DNA from: Charina bottae
Lineage: Eukaryota; Chordata; Lepidosauria; Squamata; Charinaidae
Direction of reading: 5' to 3'
DNA: 64,000 nucleotides
Assembly: GCA_023362775.1 (NCBI GenBank)
Contig: JALMGJ010000003.1
Coordinates: forward strand, 54,103,416-54,167,415
The translations under genes and the position numbers were made by a program. This document shows, piece after piece, positions 35,201 through 53,590 of the stretch; position 1 is the stretch's first letter, and each line of letters starts with the position of its first letter. The notes beneath the pieces were generated by a model that saw only the letters and a program-made list of their open reading frames with translations, was not told the DNA's origin and searched no databases.

Positions 35201-36876
35201 ATGGTCACTGTACACTACACCAAACTGGCTTGCTCTCTCTCTCCAGCTGTCCTGAACACATAATGCAAAAGTTTTGTTAATATGAATCAGTCCATAACTC
35301 TCAGGTAACATGGATTAAAAAACTGAACTTCTGGTGGGCATCAGGTTGGAGAAGGCTAATCTACTTGAATATCGAATGTAAGGACCTGCTTTTGCGTTTG
35401 CACTCCTGAACAGCCCATAAAGATTACAGCTTCCCCAGGTTATGCAATACATTAAATATTAACATGGAAAGCCCTGAGTGCAGCACAAGAGGTAGCATCA
35501 AAAGGCACAGTAACATTTGGTTTTGACTCTTAACTTCAGTCTCCCTCTGTAGTACAGGAACCAACTGGACTTTTCTTAGAGAGCTCTTGCCAGAAATGTT
35601 TAAAAACATGTTTAAAAACATGCTGCCAAGGACTCTCAAAGGGAACAAAACCATAGACTTTTATAATAGCTTGGGACCCCCATAGAAGTGCAACTTCCCA
35701 GTCCAGAAGTGATCAGAAGTGATCTTGCAGGGGGATGCAGACCATCTTTCAAGTTATTAAAAAAAAATAATCCAACTGACCACAGCCATTCTCCAAAAAG
35801 AGTCCCCTTGTGGGGGGAGATGGGCGGTGATATAAATCAAATAATAAATAAAATAAAAAGATGCTAAATTTAAAGCCTTTAAAGACCTACATGGCATGGG
35901 ACCAGGCTACCTGAGGGACCATCTCATCCCCATAAAATTGAACCGTCCCACTCGGTCATGCAGAGAGGGCATGCTGCGGACCCCGTCGGCAAGGGAATTT
36001 AGCCTGGCGGGGTCTAGAAGGCGGGCCTTCTCTGCGGTGGTGCCTGCCCTCTGGAACATTCTACCCATGGAAGTTAGGCAGGCCCCATCGCTCCCTGCCT
36101 TCCAGAAGAACTTAAAAGACCTGGTTCTGCTGCCTCACCTGAGAAGGGAGGGGAAGGGTTCCTCCTGGGGATGGCTGGTGCCATAAAGCCCTTTTAAACA
36201 CAAGTTTGTCACCTCTTGGATTTTATATTTATTTTATATTTATTTTAATTACTTATATTTATGATGATGGCATTATATGTTATTTTAATTGTTTGTTTTT
36301 TGTAAACCGCCCAGAGTCCCCTTTGGGGGAGATGGGGCAGTGATATAAATTGAATAATAAATAAATAAATAAATAAATAAATCTCTAGAAACCCCCCCCA
36401 TGTCAGAACAGGTACAGTAAACTCGACCTTTTTAATTGCTTAGACAGGCCACCGCCCTCTCTCATCATAATCTACCTCACGGAGCTGTTGTAAAGATAAA
36501 GCCCTAAACAATGATCAGAAAGGAAGCCGGAATGAAGCGAGAGGGATTTACTGCAGGAGAAGAGAAGGAGAAGCTGGACCGCGTCTCTTGGGGGAATGTT
36601 GGGCTGATCAAGTGACCAACGAATAAGACCGGCTGAGAAAGGGAGACCGGTAGCGCCCCCTGCCCAGTTTTCCACGCCAGCTGCACCAACCCTTTGAAGC
36701 AGACTGCTCTGTTTTCCAGACGTGGCCATGGATGATGGCAATTGTAGTCCCACCGTGGAACCCAGAACACACTCCAAAGTATCCCGGCCCAGTTCAGTTA
36801 CCTTGGTCATGCCCACTCCGATAACAAAAACCCTTTTCCCGACGCGGGGCGGGCCCATGCTGCTGCTCCTGCCCAT
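2705..36876 (-). CDS. SCP2: SCP2 (sterol carrier protein 2 / SCPx thiolase), 13 visible exons, 3' end off window
   Basis: Peroxisomal 3-ketoacyl-CoA thiolase of branched-chain and bile-acid side-chain oxidation, fused in the long form (SCPx) to a C-terminal lipid-carrier domain. Exons on the minus strand, 5' to 3': 36802-36876, 34297-34354, 30858-30929, 29662-29793, 27207-27274, 21977-22103, 21206-21269, 20548-20634, 19467-19617, 18074-18221, 16140-16247, 11143-11296, 2705-2798. They join in frame to 446 codons without a stop. Visible motifs are the nucleophile in NNNCATGS (Cys96), HDCF (His308), GHPLGATG (His358) and GLGGA near 396-400. The carrier domain begins around residue 428 ([15 protein letters not shown]). 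About 100 C-terminal residues, including the peroxisomal targeting tail, lie past the left edge. The start was chosen because the MGRSSS... N-terminus has the length and content of vertebrate SCPx; an upstream in-frame ATG at 36931-36933 is less likely. The intron after exon 9 has a GC donor. Confidence 0.97.
3145..3355. repeat. 79-bp-arm hairpin insertion with 12-bp target duplication (Penelope-like tail?)
   Basis: Arms at 3145-3223 and 3237-3315 are inverted copies with one mismatch, around a 13-base loop. The block is flanked by AACCAAAAAGGT at 3133-3144 and 3356-3367. The text (GGAGTGAAACGTTTCTACTG) resembles 3' segments of Penelope-like elements as I remember them, but this is tentative. 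Confidence 0.7.
3468..4965 (+). mobile_element. L2-like (jockey superfamily) LINE, 5'-truncated
   Basis: It has a decayed 5' part of the reverse transcriptase ([20 protein letters not shown] region, with stops), a long frame 3803-4567, and a 3' end with AATAAAATATTCTATTCTATT repeats typical of squamate L2-like LINE tails. Confidence 0.75.
3803..4567 (+). pseudogene. L2-like LINE reverse transcriptase, C-terminal fragment
   Basis: The 254-residue frame has the polymerase catalytic motif [13 protein letters not shown] near residues 28-41, thumb-like sequence ([27 protein letters not shown]) and the conserved LINE C-terminus. There is no endonuclease domain and the upstream frame is broken, so it cannot be autonomous. 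Confidence 0.8.
5145..5393 (-). mobile_element. Solo LTR of an endogenous retroelement
   Basis: On the minus strand it starts TGTGATGGAATGTATCCCC, contains AATAAA and ends CCTGACA. It is flanked by the 5-bp duplication TAACA (5140-5144 and 5394-5398). No internal coding region is present. Confidence 0.75.
5449..5717 (+). mobile_element. hAT MITE, CAGRGCTTTCCAAA family, subtype A1
   Basis: 269 bp, CpG-rich and largely self-complementary. It is flanked by a perfect 8-bp duplication GTCTAAAC (5441-5448, 5718-5725). Confidence 0.92.
6780..8084 (-). pseudogene. Tc1 transposase split by a MITE
   Basis: The gene is broken only by the MITE at 7181-7454. The remaining bases number 1023, the same as the intact copy, and no other stop or frameshift was seen. 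A few substitutions are visible relative to the intact copy, for example near the middle of the catalytic domain. Confidence 0.92.
7181..7454 (+). mobile_element. hAT MITE, CAGRGCTTTCCAAA family, subtype A2
   Basis: It is inserted in the Tc1 transposase gene. Flanking 8-mers are CTGTACAC (7173-7180) and TTGTACAC (7455-7462). The interior is an extreme GC-rich tract of CGCGCGCCGCC units. Confidence 0.93.
8765..8935 (-). mobile_element. CR1 LINE 3' end fragment
   Basis: ACCGCCCATCTCCCC, then GGGGGACTCTGGGCGGTTT, is the inverted form of the squamate CR1 3' end. It is followed by decayed A-rich sequence. Confidence 0.6.
8936..9509. other. SCP2 intron 12 stretch without recognised features
   Basis: AT-rich intronic sequence. 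No exon, known repeat or long frame was recognised. Confidence 0.4.
9510..9715 (+). mobile_element. LTR-like repeat fragment (family shared with 47250-47425)
   Basis: GATGACACAGTCCTGAG, GACAGAGAGAAACTTGG, CAATAAAAAGCATTCC and CTGCCGTGCCCGTTTCTTGG recur in the same order at 47250-47425. The AATAAA followed by a GC-rich end is LTR-like. Exact termini are unclear. Confidence 0.45.
9985..10145 (+). mobile_element. Degraded tRNA-derived SINE (ACA_SINE2-like)
   Basis: CCTGGTTCAAGTCTATGC, CACTGGGTGACTTTGGTCAA and CTCTCAGGCCAGTTTTGC follow the SINE order with many substitutions. Confidence 0.55.
10146..10875. other. SCP2 intron 12 stretch without recognised features
   Basis: Nothing recognisable was seen. 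A short direct repeat, TTTACAGCAGGCACATTAATC, occurs twice near 10813-10860 with about 26-base spacing. Confidence 0.4.
10876..10937. repeat. (TAAC)n microsatellite
   Basis: About 14 TAAC units lie directly before a Sauria-SINE 3' fragment. Confidence 0.9.
10938..11066 (+). mobile_element. Sauria SINE, 3' fragment
   Basis: GGCCACATGACCGTGGAAG, AACAAACGGAGATGAGCACC and CTAGAGTCGGACACG, ending GGTACCTTTACCTTTT. The AGAGTCGGACACG block is the BovB-like tail. Confidence 0.8.
11143..11296 (-). CDS. SCP2: SCP2 exon 12 (thiolase C-terminus and internal start)
   Basis: 154 bp encoding residues 364-415, from [20 protein letters not shown] to [10 protein letters not shown]. The ATG at 11163-11165 (Met408, MGFPEA) corresponds to the start of the short pro-SCP2 form known in mammals. 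The donor is GTGAGTGC. Confidence 0.94.
11387..11480 (+). mobile_element. CR1 LINE 3' end fragment with GATT/GATA tail
   Basis: GGGAACCGCCTAGGGTCCC and GAGATGGGCGGGATATAAG are the CR1 3' terminus, followed by (ATTG)n, (ATAG)n and (ATAA)n repeats. Confidence 0.65.
11481..12320. other. SCP2 intron 11, no recognised feature
   Basis: No repeat or gene was recognised here. In mammals the promoter for the short pro-SCP2 transcript lies in the corresponding intron, so this intron (11297-16139) is where one would look for it. Confidence 0.4.
12321..12763. mobile_element. Two Sauria SINE 3' ends, inverted, with a hAT MITE inserted
   Basis: The left part (12321-12346, 12652-12719) is a minus-strand SINE 3' end and the right part (12720-12763) a plus-strand 3' end. 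The MITE at 12347-12643 splits the left one. This leaves GGTAAAGGTTCCCC at one edge and GGGGAACCTTTACC at the other. Confidence 0.7.
12347..12643 (+). mobile_element. hAT MITE, CAGRGCTTTCCAAA family, subtype A2
   Basis: 297 bp between 8-bp duplications CCCCACAC (12339-12346, 12644-12651). The first bases read CATCGCTTTCC, so the terminal CAG has decayed. Confidence 0.88.
13009..13343 (-). mobile_element. Full-length Sauria SINE
   Basis: On the minus strand it runs from the tRNA-like head (GGGCGTGGTGGCTCAGCGGG) to the tail. CCTGATAAG flanks it at 13000-13008 and 13344-13352. Confidence 0.88.
13585..13699. mobile_element. Palindromic MITE, CAGTGTTTCTCAACC family
   Basis: The arms CAACCTTGGCAACTTTAAGA and complement form a hairpin. 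The 8-mers GTCTAAGT and CTCTAAGT flank it. Confidence 0.85.
14160..14208. repeat. (GATA)n microsatellite
   Basis: About 12 GATA units. Confidence 0.9.
14475..14690 (+). mobile_element. 5S-rRNA-derived SINE, degraded
   Basis: GGCTGTACTTGGATGGGATA matches the 5S control-region segment TAGTACTTGGATGGGAGACC, followed by SINE body sequence. Confidence 0.55.
15465..15785. mobile_element. Possible Penelope-like element 3' fragment
   Basis: GTTGTGGGTTTTCCGGGCTG, CCTAACGTTTCGCCAGTAGC and GGCTGGCATCTTCAGAGG form a repeat common in reptile genomes. I place it with Penelope-like elements from memory only. Confidence 0.45.
16140..16247 (-). CDS. SCP2: SCP2 exon 11 (GHP motif)
   Basis: 108 bp encoding residues 328-364, with [18 protein letters not shown]. 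His358 of the GHP motif is a catalytic-site residue in thiolases. The acceptor is TTTTAAG and the donor GTAATTC. Confidence 0.95.
16484..16759 (+). mobile_element. hAT MITE, CAGRGCTTTCCAAA family, subtype B
   Basis: 276 bp, flanked by CGTTAGAG and TGTTAGAG. Its interior has tandem CCTAGTGCCTGCCTTGTGCC-like and TGTGTCGCGAAATGATGC units. Confidence 0.9.
17551..17777. mobile_element. TA-flanked MITE, CAGGTAGTCCTCG family
   Basis: The ends are CAGGTAGTCCTCGTTTAGC and CAAGGACTACTTG, flanked by TA. Relatives lie at 58586 and 63745. Confidence 0.75.
18074..18221 (-). CDS. SCP2: SCP2 exon 10 (HDCF motif)
   Basis: 148 bp encoding residues 279-328. It carries [14 protein letters not shown]; the HDCF motif is characteristic of SCP2-type thiolases, in which histidine replaces the asparagine of classical thiolases. 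The donor is GTATTCC. Confidence 0.95.
19000..19134. mobile_element. Palindromic MITE, CAGTGTTTCTCAACC family
   Basis: 135-bp hairpin flanked by GCTTCTTG at 18992-18999 and 19135-19142. It lies in SCP2 intron 9. Confidence 0.88.
19467..19617 (-). CDS. SCP2: SCP2 exon 9, followed by a GC donor
   Basis: 151 bp encoding residues 228-278 ([16 protein letters not shown]... EENSCIKL). The frame requires the exon to end at ATTAAATTG, which is followed by GCAAGC. This is a GC-AG intron rather than GT-AG. Confidence 0.93.
20548..20634 (-). CDS. SCP2: SCP2 exon 8
   Basis: 87 bp encoding residues 199-228 ([13 protein letters not shown]...FEFLTLLQC). The acceptor is CTGTAG and the donor GTAAGA. Confidence 0.95.
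21206..21269 (-). CDS. SCP2: SCP2 exon 7
   Basis: 64 bp encoding residues 178-199 ([20 protein letters not shown]). The acceptor is TTTTAG and the donor GTAAGTAC. It ends in phase 2. Confidence 0.95.
21366..21456. repeat. 91-bp near-perfect palindrome
   Basis: 45-base arms (21366-21410 and 21412-21456) are separated by a single G and differ at two positions. The centre is GGTTTAAAGTTTAAACC. It is in SCP2 intron 6, about 50 bp from a solo LTR. Confidence 0.9.
21508..21779 (+). mobile_element. Solo LTR of an endogenous retroelement
   Basis: It starts TGTGATGGAATGTGAGGG, the same first 13 bases as the LTR at 5145-5393. It contains ACAATAAAGTAGAA and ends GGGCTAACA. Flanks are GAAGA and GAAGC. 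Confidence 0.7.
21977..22103 (-). CDS. SCP2: SCP2 exon 6
   Basis: 127 bp encoding residues 136-178 (loop domain; [19 protein letters not shown]). The acceptor is CTCAG and the donor GTATGT. A hAT MITE begins about 225 bp upstream in the preceding intron. Confidence 0.95.
22329..22589 (-). mobile_element. hAT MITE, CAGRGCTTTCCAAA family, subtype B
   Basis: 261 bp with perfect 8-bp duplication GTCTAACT (22321-22328, 22590-22597). Confidence 0.93.
22647..22918 (-). mobile_element. hAT MITE, CAGRGCTTTCCAAA family, subtype A2
   Basis: 272 bp with perfect 8-bp duplication GTCTAGAC (22639-22646, 22919-22926). It is only 57 bp from the previous copy. Confidence 0.93.
22999..24601 (+). mobile_element. 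Full-length Tc1 transposon (copy A) with intact transposase
   Basis: 1603 bp flanked by TA. The inverted ends are about 199 bp long (22999-23197 and 24403-24601), starting CAGTGGGGCAAAAAAGTATT, with few mismatches. It lies in SCP2 intron 5, in antisense orientation to SCP2. Confidence 0.97.
23364..24386 (+). CDS. Tc1-family DD34E transposase, intact
   Basis: Cut-and-paste transposase acting on the element's own ends. The 340-residue frame runs from ATG to TGA without a break, the usual length for Tc1 proteins. Residues 1-50 form the first helix-turn-helix DNA-binding unit ([20 protein letters not shown]). PRSGAPRK (56-63) is the GRPR-like minor-groove contact, and a second helix-turn-helix covers about 66-115. 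The catalytic residues are Asp153 (WSDET), Asp244 (HDNDPKHT) and Glu279 (PIENLW), with 34 residues between the last two. All key residues are present, so the protein could be active. There is no adjacent host gene function; expression would depend on a promoter in the inverted repeat or read-through. Confidence 0.96.
   Translation: MVKTKELSKDTRNKIVDLHQAGKTESAIGKQLGVKKSTVGAIIRKWKTYKTTDNLPRSGAPRKISPRGVKMITRTVSKNPRTTRGDLVNDLQRAGTNVTKATISNTLRRQGLRSCSARRVPLLKPVHVRARLKFAREHLDDPEEDWENVIWSDETKVELFGRNTTRRVWRRENAELHPKNTIPTVKHGGGNIMLWGCFSAKGPGRLIRVQERMNGAMYREILSANLLPSARALKMKRGWVFQHDNDPKHTARATKEWLRKKHFKVLEWPSQSPDLNPIENLWRELKVRVAQQQPQNITALKEICMEEWANIPATVCANLVKTYRKRLPSVIANKGYITKY
24604..27206. other. SCP2 intron 5 remainder, apparently unique sequence
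   Basis: No repeat family, exon or RNA gene was recognised in these 2.6 kb, unusual for a window this repeat-rich. Confidence 0.4.
27207..27274 (-). CDS. SCP2: SCP2 exon 5
   Basis: 68 bp encoding residues 113-135, with the [13 protein letters not shown] segment. It ends in phase 0 with donor GTAAGT. Confidence 0.95.
28115..28190 (-). mobile_element. CR1 LINE 3' end fragment
   Basis: (TTTA)n followed by ATCACCGCCCATCTCCCCC and GGGGACTCTGGGCGGTTAG. Confidence 0.7.
28430..28735. mobile_element. AT-rich palindromic MITE (ATAAGC family)
   Basis: Several inverted copies of CACATATAAGCTCATCCGCA and GCAGATAAGCCGACCCAC, with TATATAC ends. It is a hairpin-type repeat without coding capacity. Confidence 0.65.
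28790..29010 (+). pseudogene. Tc1/mariner transposase 3' fragment, decayed
   Basis: The frame reads [14 protein letters not shown] (catalytic Glu region), then [20 protein letters not shown] and [10 protein letters not shown]. It has a stop and a frameshift between them and is much older than the 22999-24601 family. Confidence 0.75.
29117..29581 (+). mobile_element. hAT-type element, CAGGGGTCCCCAACC family, longer copy
   Basis: The ends are CAGGGGTCCCCAACCTTTT and GGGTTGGGGACCCCTG. The interior has GGAAGACAATTTTTCCACGG as in the 1012-1259 copy, but carries a different GC-rich core. A clean target duplication is not seen. Confidence 0.75.
29662..29793 (-). CDS. SCP2: SCP2 exon 4 (nucleophilic cysteine)
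   Basis: 132 bp encoding residues 69-113. It contains the NNNCATGS motif whose cysteine (residue 96) is the acyl-accepting nucleophile of the thiolase. The acceptor is TAAAG and the donor GTAAGTTA. Confidence 0.96.
29973..30243 (+). mobile_element. hAT MITE, CAGRGCTTTCCAAA family, subtype A1
   Basis: 271 bp with perfect duplication ACTTAGCA (29965-29972, 30244-30251). It lies in SCP2 intron 3. Confidence 0.93.
30858..30929 (-). CDS. SCP2: SCP2 exon 3
   Basis: 72 bp encoding residues 45 to 69, with the [14 protein letters not shown] and ACVGYVYG segments. The acceptor is TTCAG and the donor GTAAGTG. Confidence 0.95.
31230..31410 (+). mobile_element. 5S-rRNA-derived SINE
   Basis: TAGCTGATCTCCGCTGACC and GTTAGTCCTTGGATGGGAAA correspond to 5S rRNA segments. 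Its 3' part is cut by the L1-like insertion at 31433. Confidence 0.6.
31433..33200 (+). mobile_element. L1-like ORF1-only retroelement (HAL1-like), near full length
   Basis: It begins GGACTTCCGGTGGGGACATGG and ends AATTCCCATTAAAAAAAA. A 19-bp duplication AAGAAAAGTGCATGAATGC flanks it (31414-31432, 33201-33219). Length is 1768 bp. A coiled-coil-like frame (about 32213-32410, [18 protein letters not shown]) sits where L1 ORF1 would be; no reverse transcriptase is present. Confidence 0.75.
33562..33881 (+). mobile_element. hAT MITE, CAGRGCTTTCCAAA family, subtype B
   Basis: 320 bp, the longest of the subtype, with extra tandem CCTAGTGCCTGCCTTGTGCC-like units. It is flanked by GTTTAAAT and GTTTAAAA. 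Confidence 0.9.
34297..34354 (-). CDS. SCP2: SCP2 exon 2
   Basis: 58 bp encoding residues 26 to 45 ([20 protein letters not shown]). The acceptor is CTAACAG and the donor GTAACA. It ends in phase 1. Confidence 0.95.
34490..34835. repeat. CR1 3' end followed by about 290 bp of AT-only simple repeats
   Basis: GCCCAGAGTCCCTCCTTGGG at the left is a CR1 terminus. From about 34535 the sequence is almost only A and T, as irregular AATTA, AAAATA and AATAAT units, and it joins a minus-strand SINE tail. Confidence 0.85.
34838..34992 (-). mobile_element. tRNA-derived squamate SINE (ACA_SINE2-like)
   Basis: Minus-strand copy with GGCTGGGTGACTTTGGGCCA and CTAGTCCCGCCTTAGGCATG. Its A-rich tail merges with the AT-rich repeat. 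Confidence 0.8.
35795..36385 (+). mobile_element. Two adjacent CR1 LINE 3' fragments
   Basis: The first ends GGGGGGAGATGGGCGGTGAT, A-rich (about 35862). The second encodes the last CR1 ORF2 residues ([20 protein letters not shown], 35896-36186) and ends with the same terminus and AAATAAAT repeats. Confidence 0.8.
36802..36876 (-). CDS. SCP2: SCP2 exon 1 (coding part)
   Basis: Encodes residues 1-25, ending [10 protein letters not shown], the first beta strand of the thiolase fold. The donor is AAG/GTAACT and the exon ends in phase 0. It lies in GC-rich, CpG-containing sequence. Confidence 0.93.
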
Positions 36877-37204
36877 GCTGATGCCCAGGACCTTGCGTGG
36901 CTGTAGCACCACAAACACGGGAAAGAAATGCACAGCCGACCCCGATTTTCCTCCCCGCGCGGGCTTTTGACAACACCCCCCAGTAAATGTCGAAAAACGG
37001 GGCGGCGCCGGGTCTCATTTACTAGCCCGCCTCCGCCCTCTTAAAGCGGTAGCATCAGTCCTCCGCAAATCCAGCCTAAATTCATGAGTCCGAAATACAG
37101 GCGGGGCGTGCTTATCTCCGAGTAATCTGGAATGCCTCAGATCCCCAGCTTTCATTAAAGTAAGAGCTAGTCTCTAGCCCTCCAAAGAGCAGAGGTTAAA
37201 GCAA

Positions 37205-37350
37205 AACGTGCATTTGCTTTTTATTTATTTTTATTTAGCAAATTTTTATAGCCTCCCGTCTCACAAAAAGTGACTCTGGGTGGCTTACAAGCATAGTAAC
37301 AATTAAAACCATATAACAATTCAAGGAACATCGAACATAAATAAAAACAA
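37205..37350 (-). mobile_element. CR1 LINE 3' end fragment in the SCP2/ECHDC2 spacer
   Basis: CTCCCGTCTCACAAAAAGTG and ACTCTGGGTGGCTTACAAG resemble an old inverted CR1 terminus. Confidence 0.55.
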
Positions 37351-37689
37351 AAATAAAAATAAAGACATGCCCATATTGCTTTTTTTTAAAAAAAATCGCT
37401 GTTTCTCATTTTCATTGTTTTAGAGTTGAACTGTCTCACAATGATTGACATACAATCTAGAGAAGGATCTGAATTTTTAACATTTTTCCTTGGTGAAAAA
37501 TGGTAATTGCCACAATGAACAAAAAAGCAGTGGATCAGAAATCTGACCTAGAACACCACAAAGAAAAGGGGGAAAGGCAGGTATTTGTACTATACTATTT
37601 ATCAGATTTTTAAAATGATTCCTTGGCTTTTAAATATTTTTAAAAAGCTTATCCTGCCAATGAATCTCAAGGCCAGTATTGCTTTACAT

Positions 37690-37818
37690 CCGTGTTTCTC
37701 AAACTTGGCAACTTTAAGACATGTGGACTTCAACTCCCAGAATTCCCCAGGCAGCATGCTGGGATTTCTGGGAGCTGAAGTCCACACATCTTAAAGTTGC
37801 CAAGTTTGAGAAACACTG
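37690..37818. mobile_element. Palindromic MITE, CAGTGTTTCTCAACC family
   Basis: Hairpin of CAAACTTGGCAACTTTAAGA arms, flanked by CTTTACAT and CTTTACAC. Confidence 0.85.
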
Positions 37819-37959
37819 CTTTACACGTTGCAAAGAACAGGACGGTGGCTGCGCTGGTGTTATGAACACCTTACAATCTCTTGGTACAGCCAGATCAAAG
37901 TAATGGAAAGCCTCCTTCCCACCGGTTATATAAAAGAAAGTCTCAGCGGGTGGCGGCAG

Positions 37960-38150
37960 CGCCTTTCACCTCGTCTTTTCTGGACTCAGAAGCTAATTAA
38001 GCTCTGGTTTGGATAGTACTTGGACGGGAGACCACCTGAGAATCCCCAAGCTGGCAATCTATTTTTGCCTTGTTGCCAAGAAAAGTCTACGGATATGTCC
38101 ATAAATCATCAAGAGTCGGACTCAGTTCCAAGGGACTTTTTTATTGTATT
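37960..38150 (+). mobile_element. 5S-rRNA-derived SINE with BovB-like tail
   Basis: AGTACTTGGACGGGAGACCA is the 5S internal-control segment. ATCATCAAGAGTCGGACTCA near the end is the BovB-type tail, which points to the 5S-Sauria SINE type. Confidence 0.7.
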
Positions 38151-38414
38151 TTTTTAAATAAAAGAAGACATTTCGTGGTCGAGAGGGGTCGCTAGTACTT
38201 TTTCCTAAGGCGGGGCTGTACTTCGGCTGCTCAGAAAGCAGAGATCTGTTTCAGCTTGCATCAAGCTACAAGAGTTATTTTAACTGAACCGTAACAGTAC
38301 GCTGGGGCTCGCTCGCCCTCCAGCCTTGCTTCGTTAATTGCAGAGCCTCGGTTAGCCTGGACTGTTGGTGTATTCAGCCCGGCTGCTACGGGAGGCAAGA
38401 AATCCACGTCTAAA

Positions 38415-50650
<12,236 letters not shown>

Positions 50651-52000
50651 TGTTAACACCGTTTGTGCAGGTGCCTGAATACAATACAAGGAAGTGATCA
50701 AAAGGCTGCGCCTTATTAGAAAGCTTTTCCTTATAAACTTTATAATAGACAATTTTTTTTGTTTGGGATCTGTTTTGGATATAAGAACTAAACAATAATG
50801 TAAAGGGGTGTTCTTGGGATGATTGTGGACACTAGCACTGAAACCTCAATTGTTAAAACTAGGCTGAACATCCCCCCCCCCCGAATCAGTAATGTAAAAA
50901 CTGTTTCATGAATCCTTATTTTTACTTTACAAAGAATTTTGCTCTTAGTGAAATGTGGTTTCATCATTGCAGTCTTTGGTCAGGTGAATCCTCTAGCAGT
51001 GTCTATGCAGACTGTCAGGTGCAACATAAATGAATACAAGTTCCTTTTTCAGTTAATGCACAATTATGAATTCACAATTGTTGATGGCACATATTGGTAA
51101 TAGTCAGCATTTTCTGTTATGGTATCTTAAAAACTGAGACTTCAATTTTTGATACATTGGGATCATAGATATCCTCACCAGTCATTCCACAAAAGCTTTT
51201 AAGAAAAAATTTATGGCCACAGAAAGGAAGAATTACAGTTGTACCATCTCCCAAATCTGAATGTCATGTATACAACCAGTGCTCATTTAGCGACTCAGTT
51301 AGTGACCGTTTGCAAATACAACAGTAGTAAACAGTAGTAAAAAATCATTTTCCAACCAATGCGCACACTTATGACCAAATTTCTGTGCCTGACAACAGCG
51401 CATGCCAGAGTGAGGGTAATGCGTTGCTGCATGAGAAAACTTATCTAAACGAGACAGCAGCAACCAGCGATCTTTGCAGCATCTCTCTCTCTCTCTCTCT
51501 CTCGTTGTTCGCTTAGCGACCATTTCACTGGAACGGATTGCAGTTGCTAAACTAGGAGAGACTGTATATCATCCCAAAGAGCAACCAACTGCATTTGTTA
51601 GATTTTATAATCAATGCACAATCTATACATCTTGGTATAGATGGAAGTGGTTTGCCATTGTCACCTTTGAGGATTTTTTTTTAATTGCCATCGAATGCAG
51701 AATTTCATGTAATCCTCAAACATTTTAAGAAGCACTTCAATTATTTTGTCTGTGAGAAAATAATATAAAACTATATGACTGTTTTCTTTAAGTTTCTGAA
51801 TTACATAAAGCTCAGAATTAAAAAACCGAACTGAAAACGAATAAGTATTCCGTTGCTTTATTACCTTGTAACAGGAACATTGCTCAATCTGTTAAAAGTG
51901 GGTAGTTCTAATTTCTCCAGACTTGTTTGCTGACATTTTGTTATCGACTGTTCTTATGAAATCAGAGAGTAGGTTGTGATCTCTTCAGACAGCATGCAAA
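50651..52000. other. ECHDC2 3' flank
   Basis: It should contain the ECHDC2 3' UTR. Bases about 51270-51570 resemble the TA-flanked CAGGTAGTCCTYG MITE family (TTAGCGACTCAGTTAGTGAC) with a (CT)n run at 51483-51503. Confidence 0.45.
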
Positions 52001-52607
52001 TACATGATTTGGAATTAAACTGTGTCCTGGTGAAGTTTGTAGATCATACAAACTATTCATGGTGGTAAAAAATTTTGGAGTGCAAAAAGATCTGGTTACA
52101 CAATTATCAACCAAATGGCAAATGTTCAGTTTAAGTAACTGTAAAGTTGTACATGTTGGGCAAAAAATATGTAACTTCACATATATAGTAACTTGGAAAA
52201 AGATCTTGGGGTTATAATGGATACCGAAGTAAAGATGTCAATTCAGTGTTCAGTTGTGAAAAATGTGAATTCTGTGGTAGAAAAAAATTAGGAAAGGGAT
52301 TGAAAAGAAAACTACCAACAATGTAATGTCTTATACAAAGCCATCTTATGTTGCATCTGGAAAACTGTACAGTTCTTGTTGCTGCATTTGAAAAATATTT
52401 ATAAAGTGGAGAATAGAACAGCCAAAAGATCATGGTCTTCAACAACTTCCTTACAAGAAAAGGCTGAAATGTTTGGGACTCCTGAGCATGGAACAAAAAG
52501 CAATGGTGTGGGGGGGTGTTGGCGGGGGGAATGATTGAAATATATAAAATCATGCATGGCAAGGAGAAAGGGAAAAGTGTGTTTTTCTCCCTCTCTCAAA
52601 GCACTAG

Positions 52608-52937
52608 AGGGGGCGCGGTGGCTCAGCGGTTAAGTCGCCAGGCTTGTCGATTGGAAGGTCGTAAGTTCAGAGGTTCGAGACCCTAGCCCCGTGTGATGGA
52701 GTGAGCTCCCGCACTCATCCCAGCTCTTGCCAACCTAGCAATTCAAAAGCATGCAAATGCAAGTAGTTAAATAGGTACCACTTTGGTGGGAAGGTAACAG
52801 CGTTCCGCGTGTGTCATGCCGGGCACATGACCGCGGAAGCGTCTTCAGATAACGCTGGCTCTTTGGCTAACAAACGGAGATGAGCACCACCCCCTAGAGT
52901 CGGACACGACTGTGTGGGGGAACCTTTACATTTTTTA
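52608..52937 (+). mobile_element. Full-length Sauria SINE
   Basis: GGGGCGCGGTGGCTCAGCGG to GGGGGAACCTTTACATTTTT, flanked by CAAAGCACTAG (52597-52607, 52938-52948). It splits an older repeat that runs from about 52000 to 53090. Confidence 0.9.
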
Positions 52938-53590
52938 CAAAGCACTAGGCCAGGGTTCATCCTATGAAATTGATTAGAAGGAAATTTAGAACAGACAAAA
53001 TAATGTGCTTCATACAGCACAATTTGCCTGTACAATTCATTGCCACAAGACGTTGTGCTGGTACTAACTTGGAAAGATTTAAATTTATGGAGAACTGGTG
53101 GCTATTAGTTTTGAGATTCAATGGGTGTGCGGGGAACATCTATCCAAATACCAGTTGCAGGGAACAACAGCAGGAGAGGGATATGTCTGCACCTGCTGCT
53201 TGTGAATGTCACAGTGTCATCTTGTTGACCCGTGAGAAACAAAATGGTGGACTAAAACCGGCCTTGGTAAGATCTGGTATGGCTATTCTTATTTGTAGAG
53301 CCAGTTAACCAAACATGTTTTTTGCTGCCAAACTAGAAAGGGGGATTCAGAAAGAATTCTACTAGTAACAAAATATGGACATTAATGAAGTCAAAAATAA
53401 AATGAGGCTGGGCTTTGCCAAGAACCAAGCAAGGCAGCCAAGTATACCATATTAGGGATTCCAAGCTTAATGTACAAGTAGGCAGGTATGTAGGATGTAG
53501 CACATGGAGAAAAAACCCATTCCAAGAGATTCAAGTATGAGAGCGTTAAAAGAAAATTTGAGCTGTCACTCAAATCTAATTTGTTTAGAT

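Larger units (their letters stand above)
36877..38414. promoter_or_regulatory. Divergent SCP2/ECHDC2 intergenic promoter region
   Basis: The start codons of two oppositely transcribed genes are 1538 bp apart. GC-rich stretches with CpGs flank both starts (about 36840-37110 and 38200-38600). GC-box-like sequences are CCGCCTCCGCCC near 37027-37038, GGCGGGGC at 37100-37107 and GGCGGGGC at 38209-38216. No TATA box was seen. Between the two GC-rich ends sit a CR1 remnant (37205-37350), a palindromic MITE (37690-37818) and a 5S-derived SINE (about 37960-38150), so the ancestral spacer was shorter. Transcription start sites cannot be placed from sequence. Confidence 0.5.

Noticed and set aside
35896..36186. 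A small gene encoding [16 protein letters not shown]
   Set aside because: This is the C-terminal end of CR1 ORF2, present in other CR1 fragments in the window.
36472..36933. A 153-residue single-exon gene on the minus strand
   Set aside because: It is SCP2 exon 1 read through its donor into the intron; only the MGRSSS...MTK part is coding.
37978..38060. A 5S rRNA gene
   Set aside because: Only the internal 5S control segment is recognisable, with many changes and a SINE tail, so it is a 5S-derived SINE and not an rRNA gene.
52610..52690. A tRNA gene
   Set aside because: The A/B-box-like sequence belongs to the head of a Sauria SINE; no cloverleaf with a proper anticodon stem was found here or in the other SINEs.
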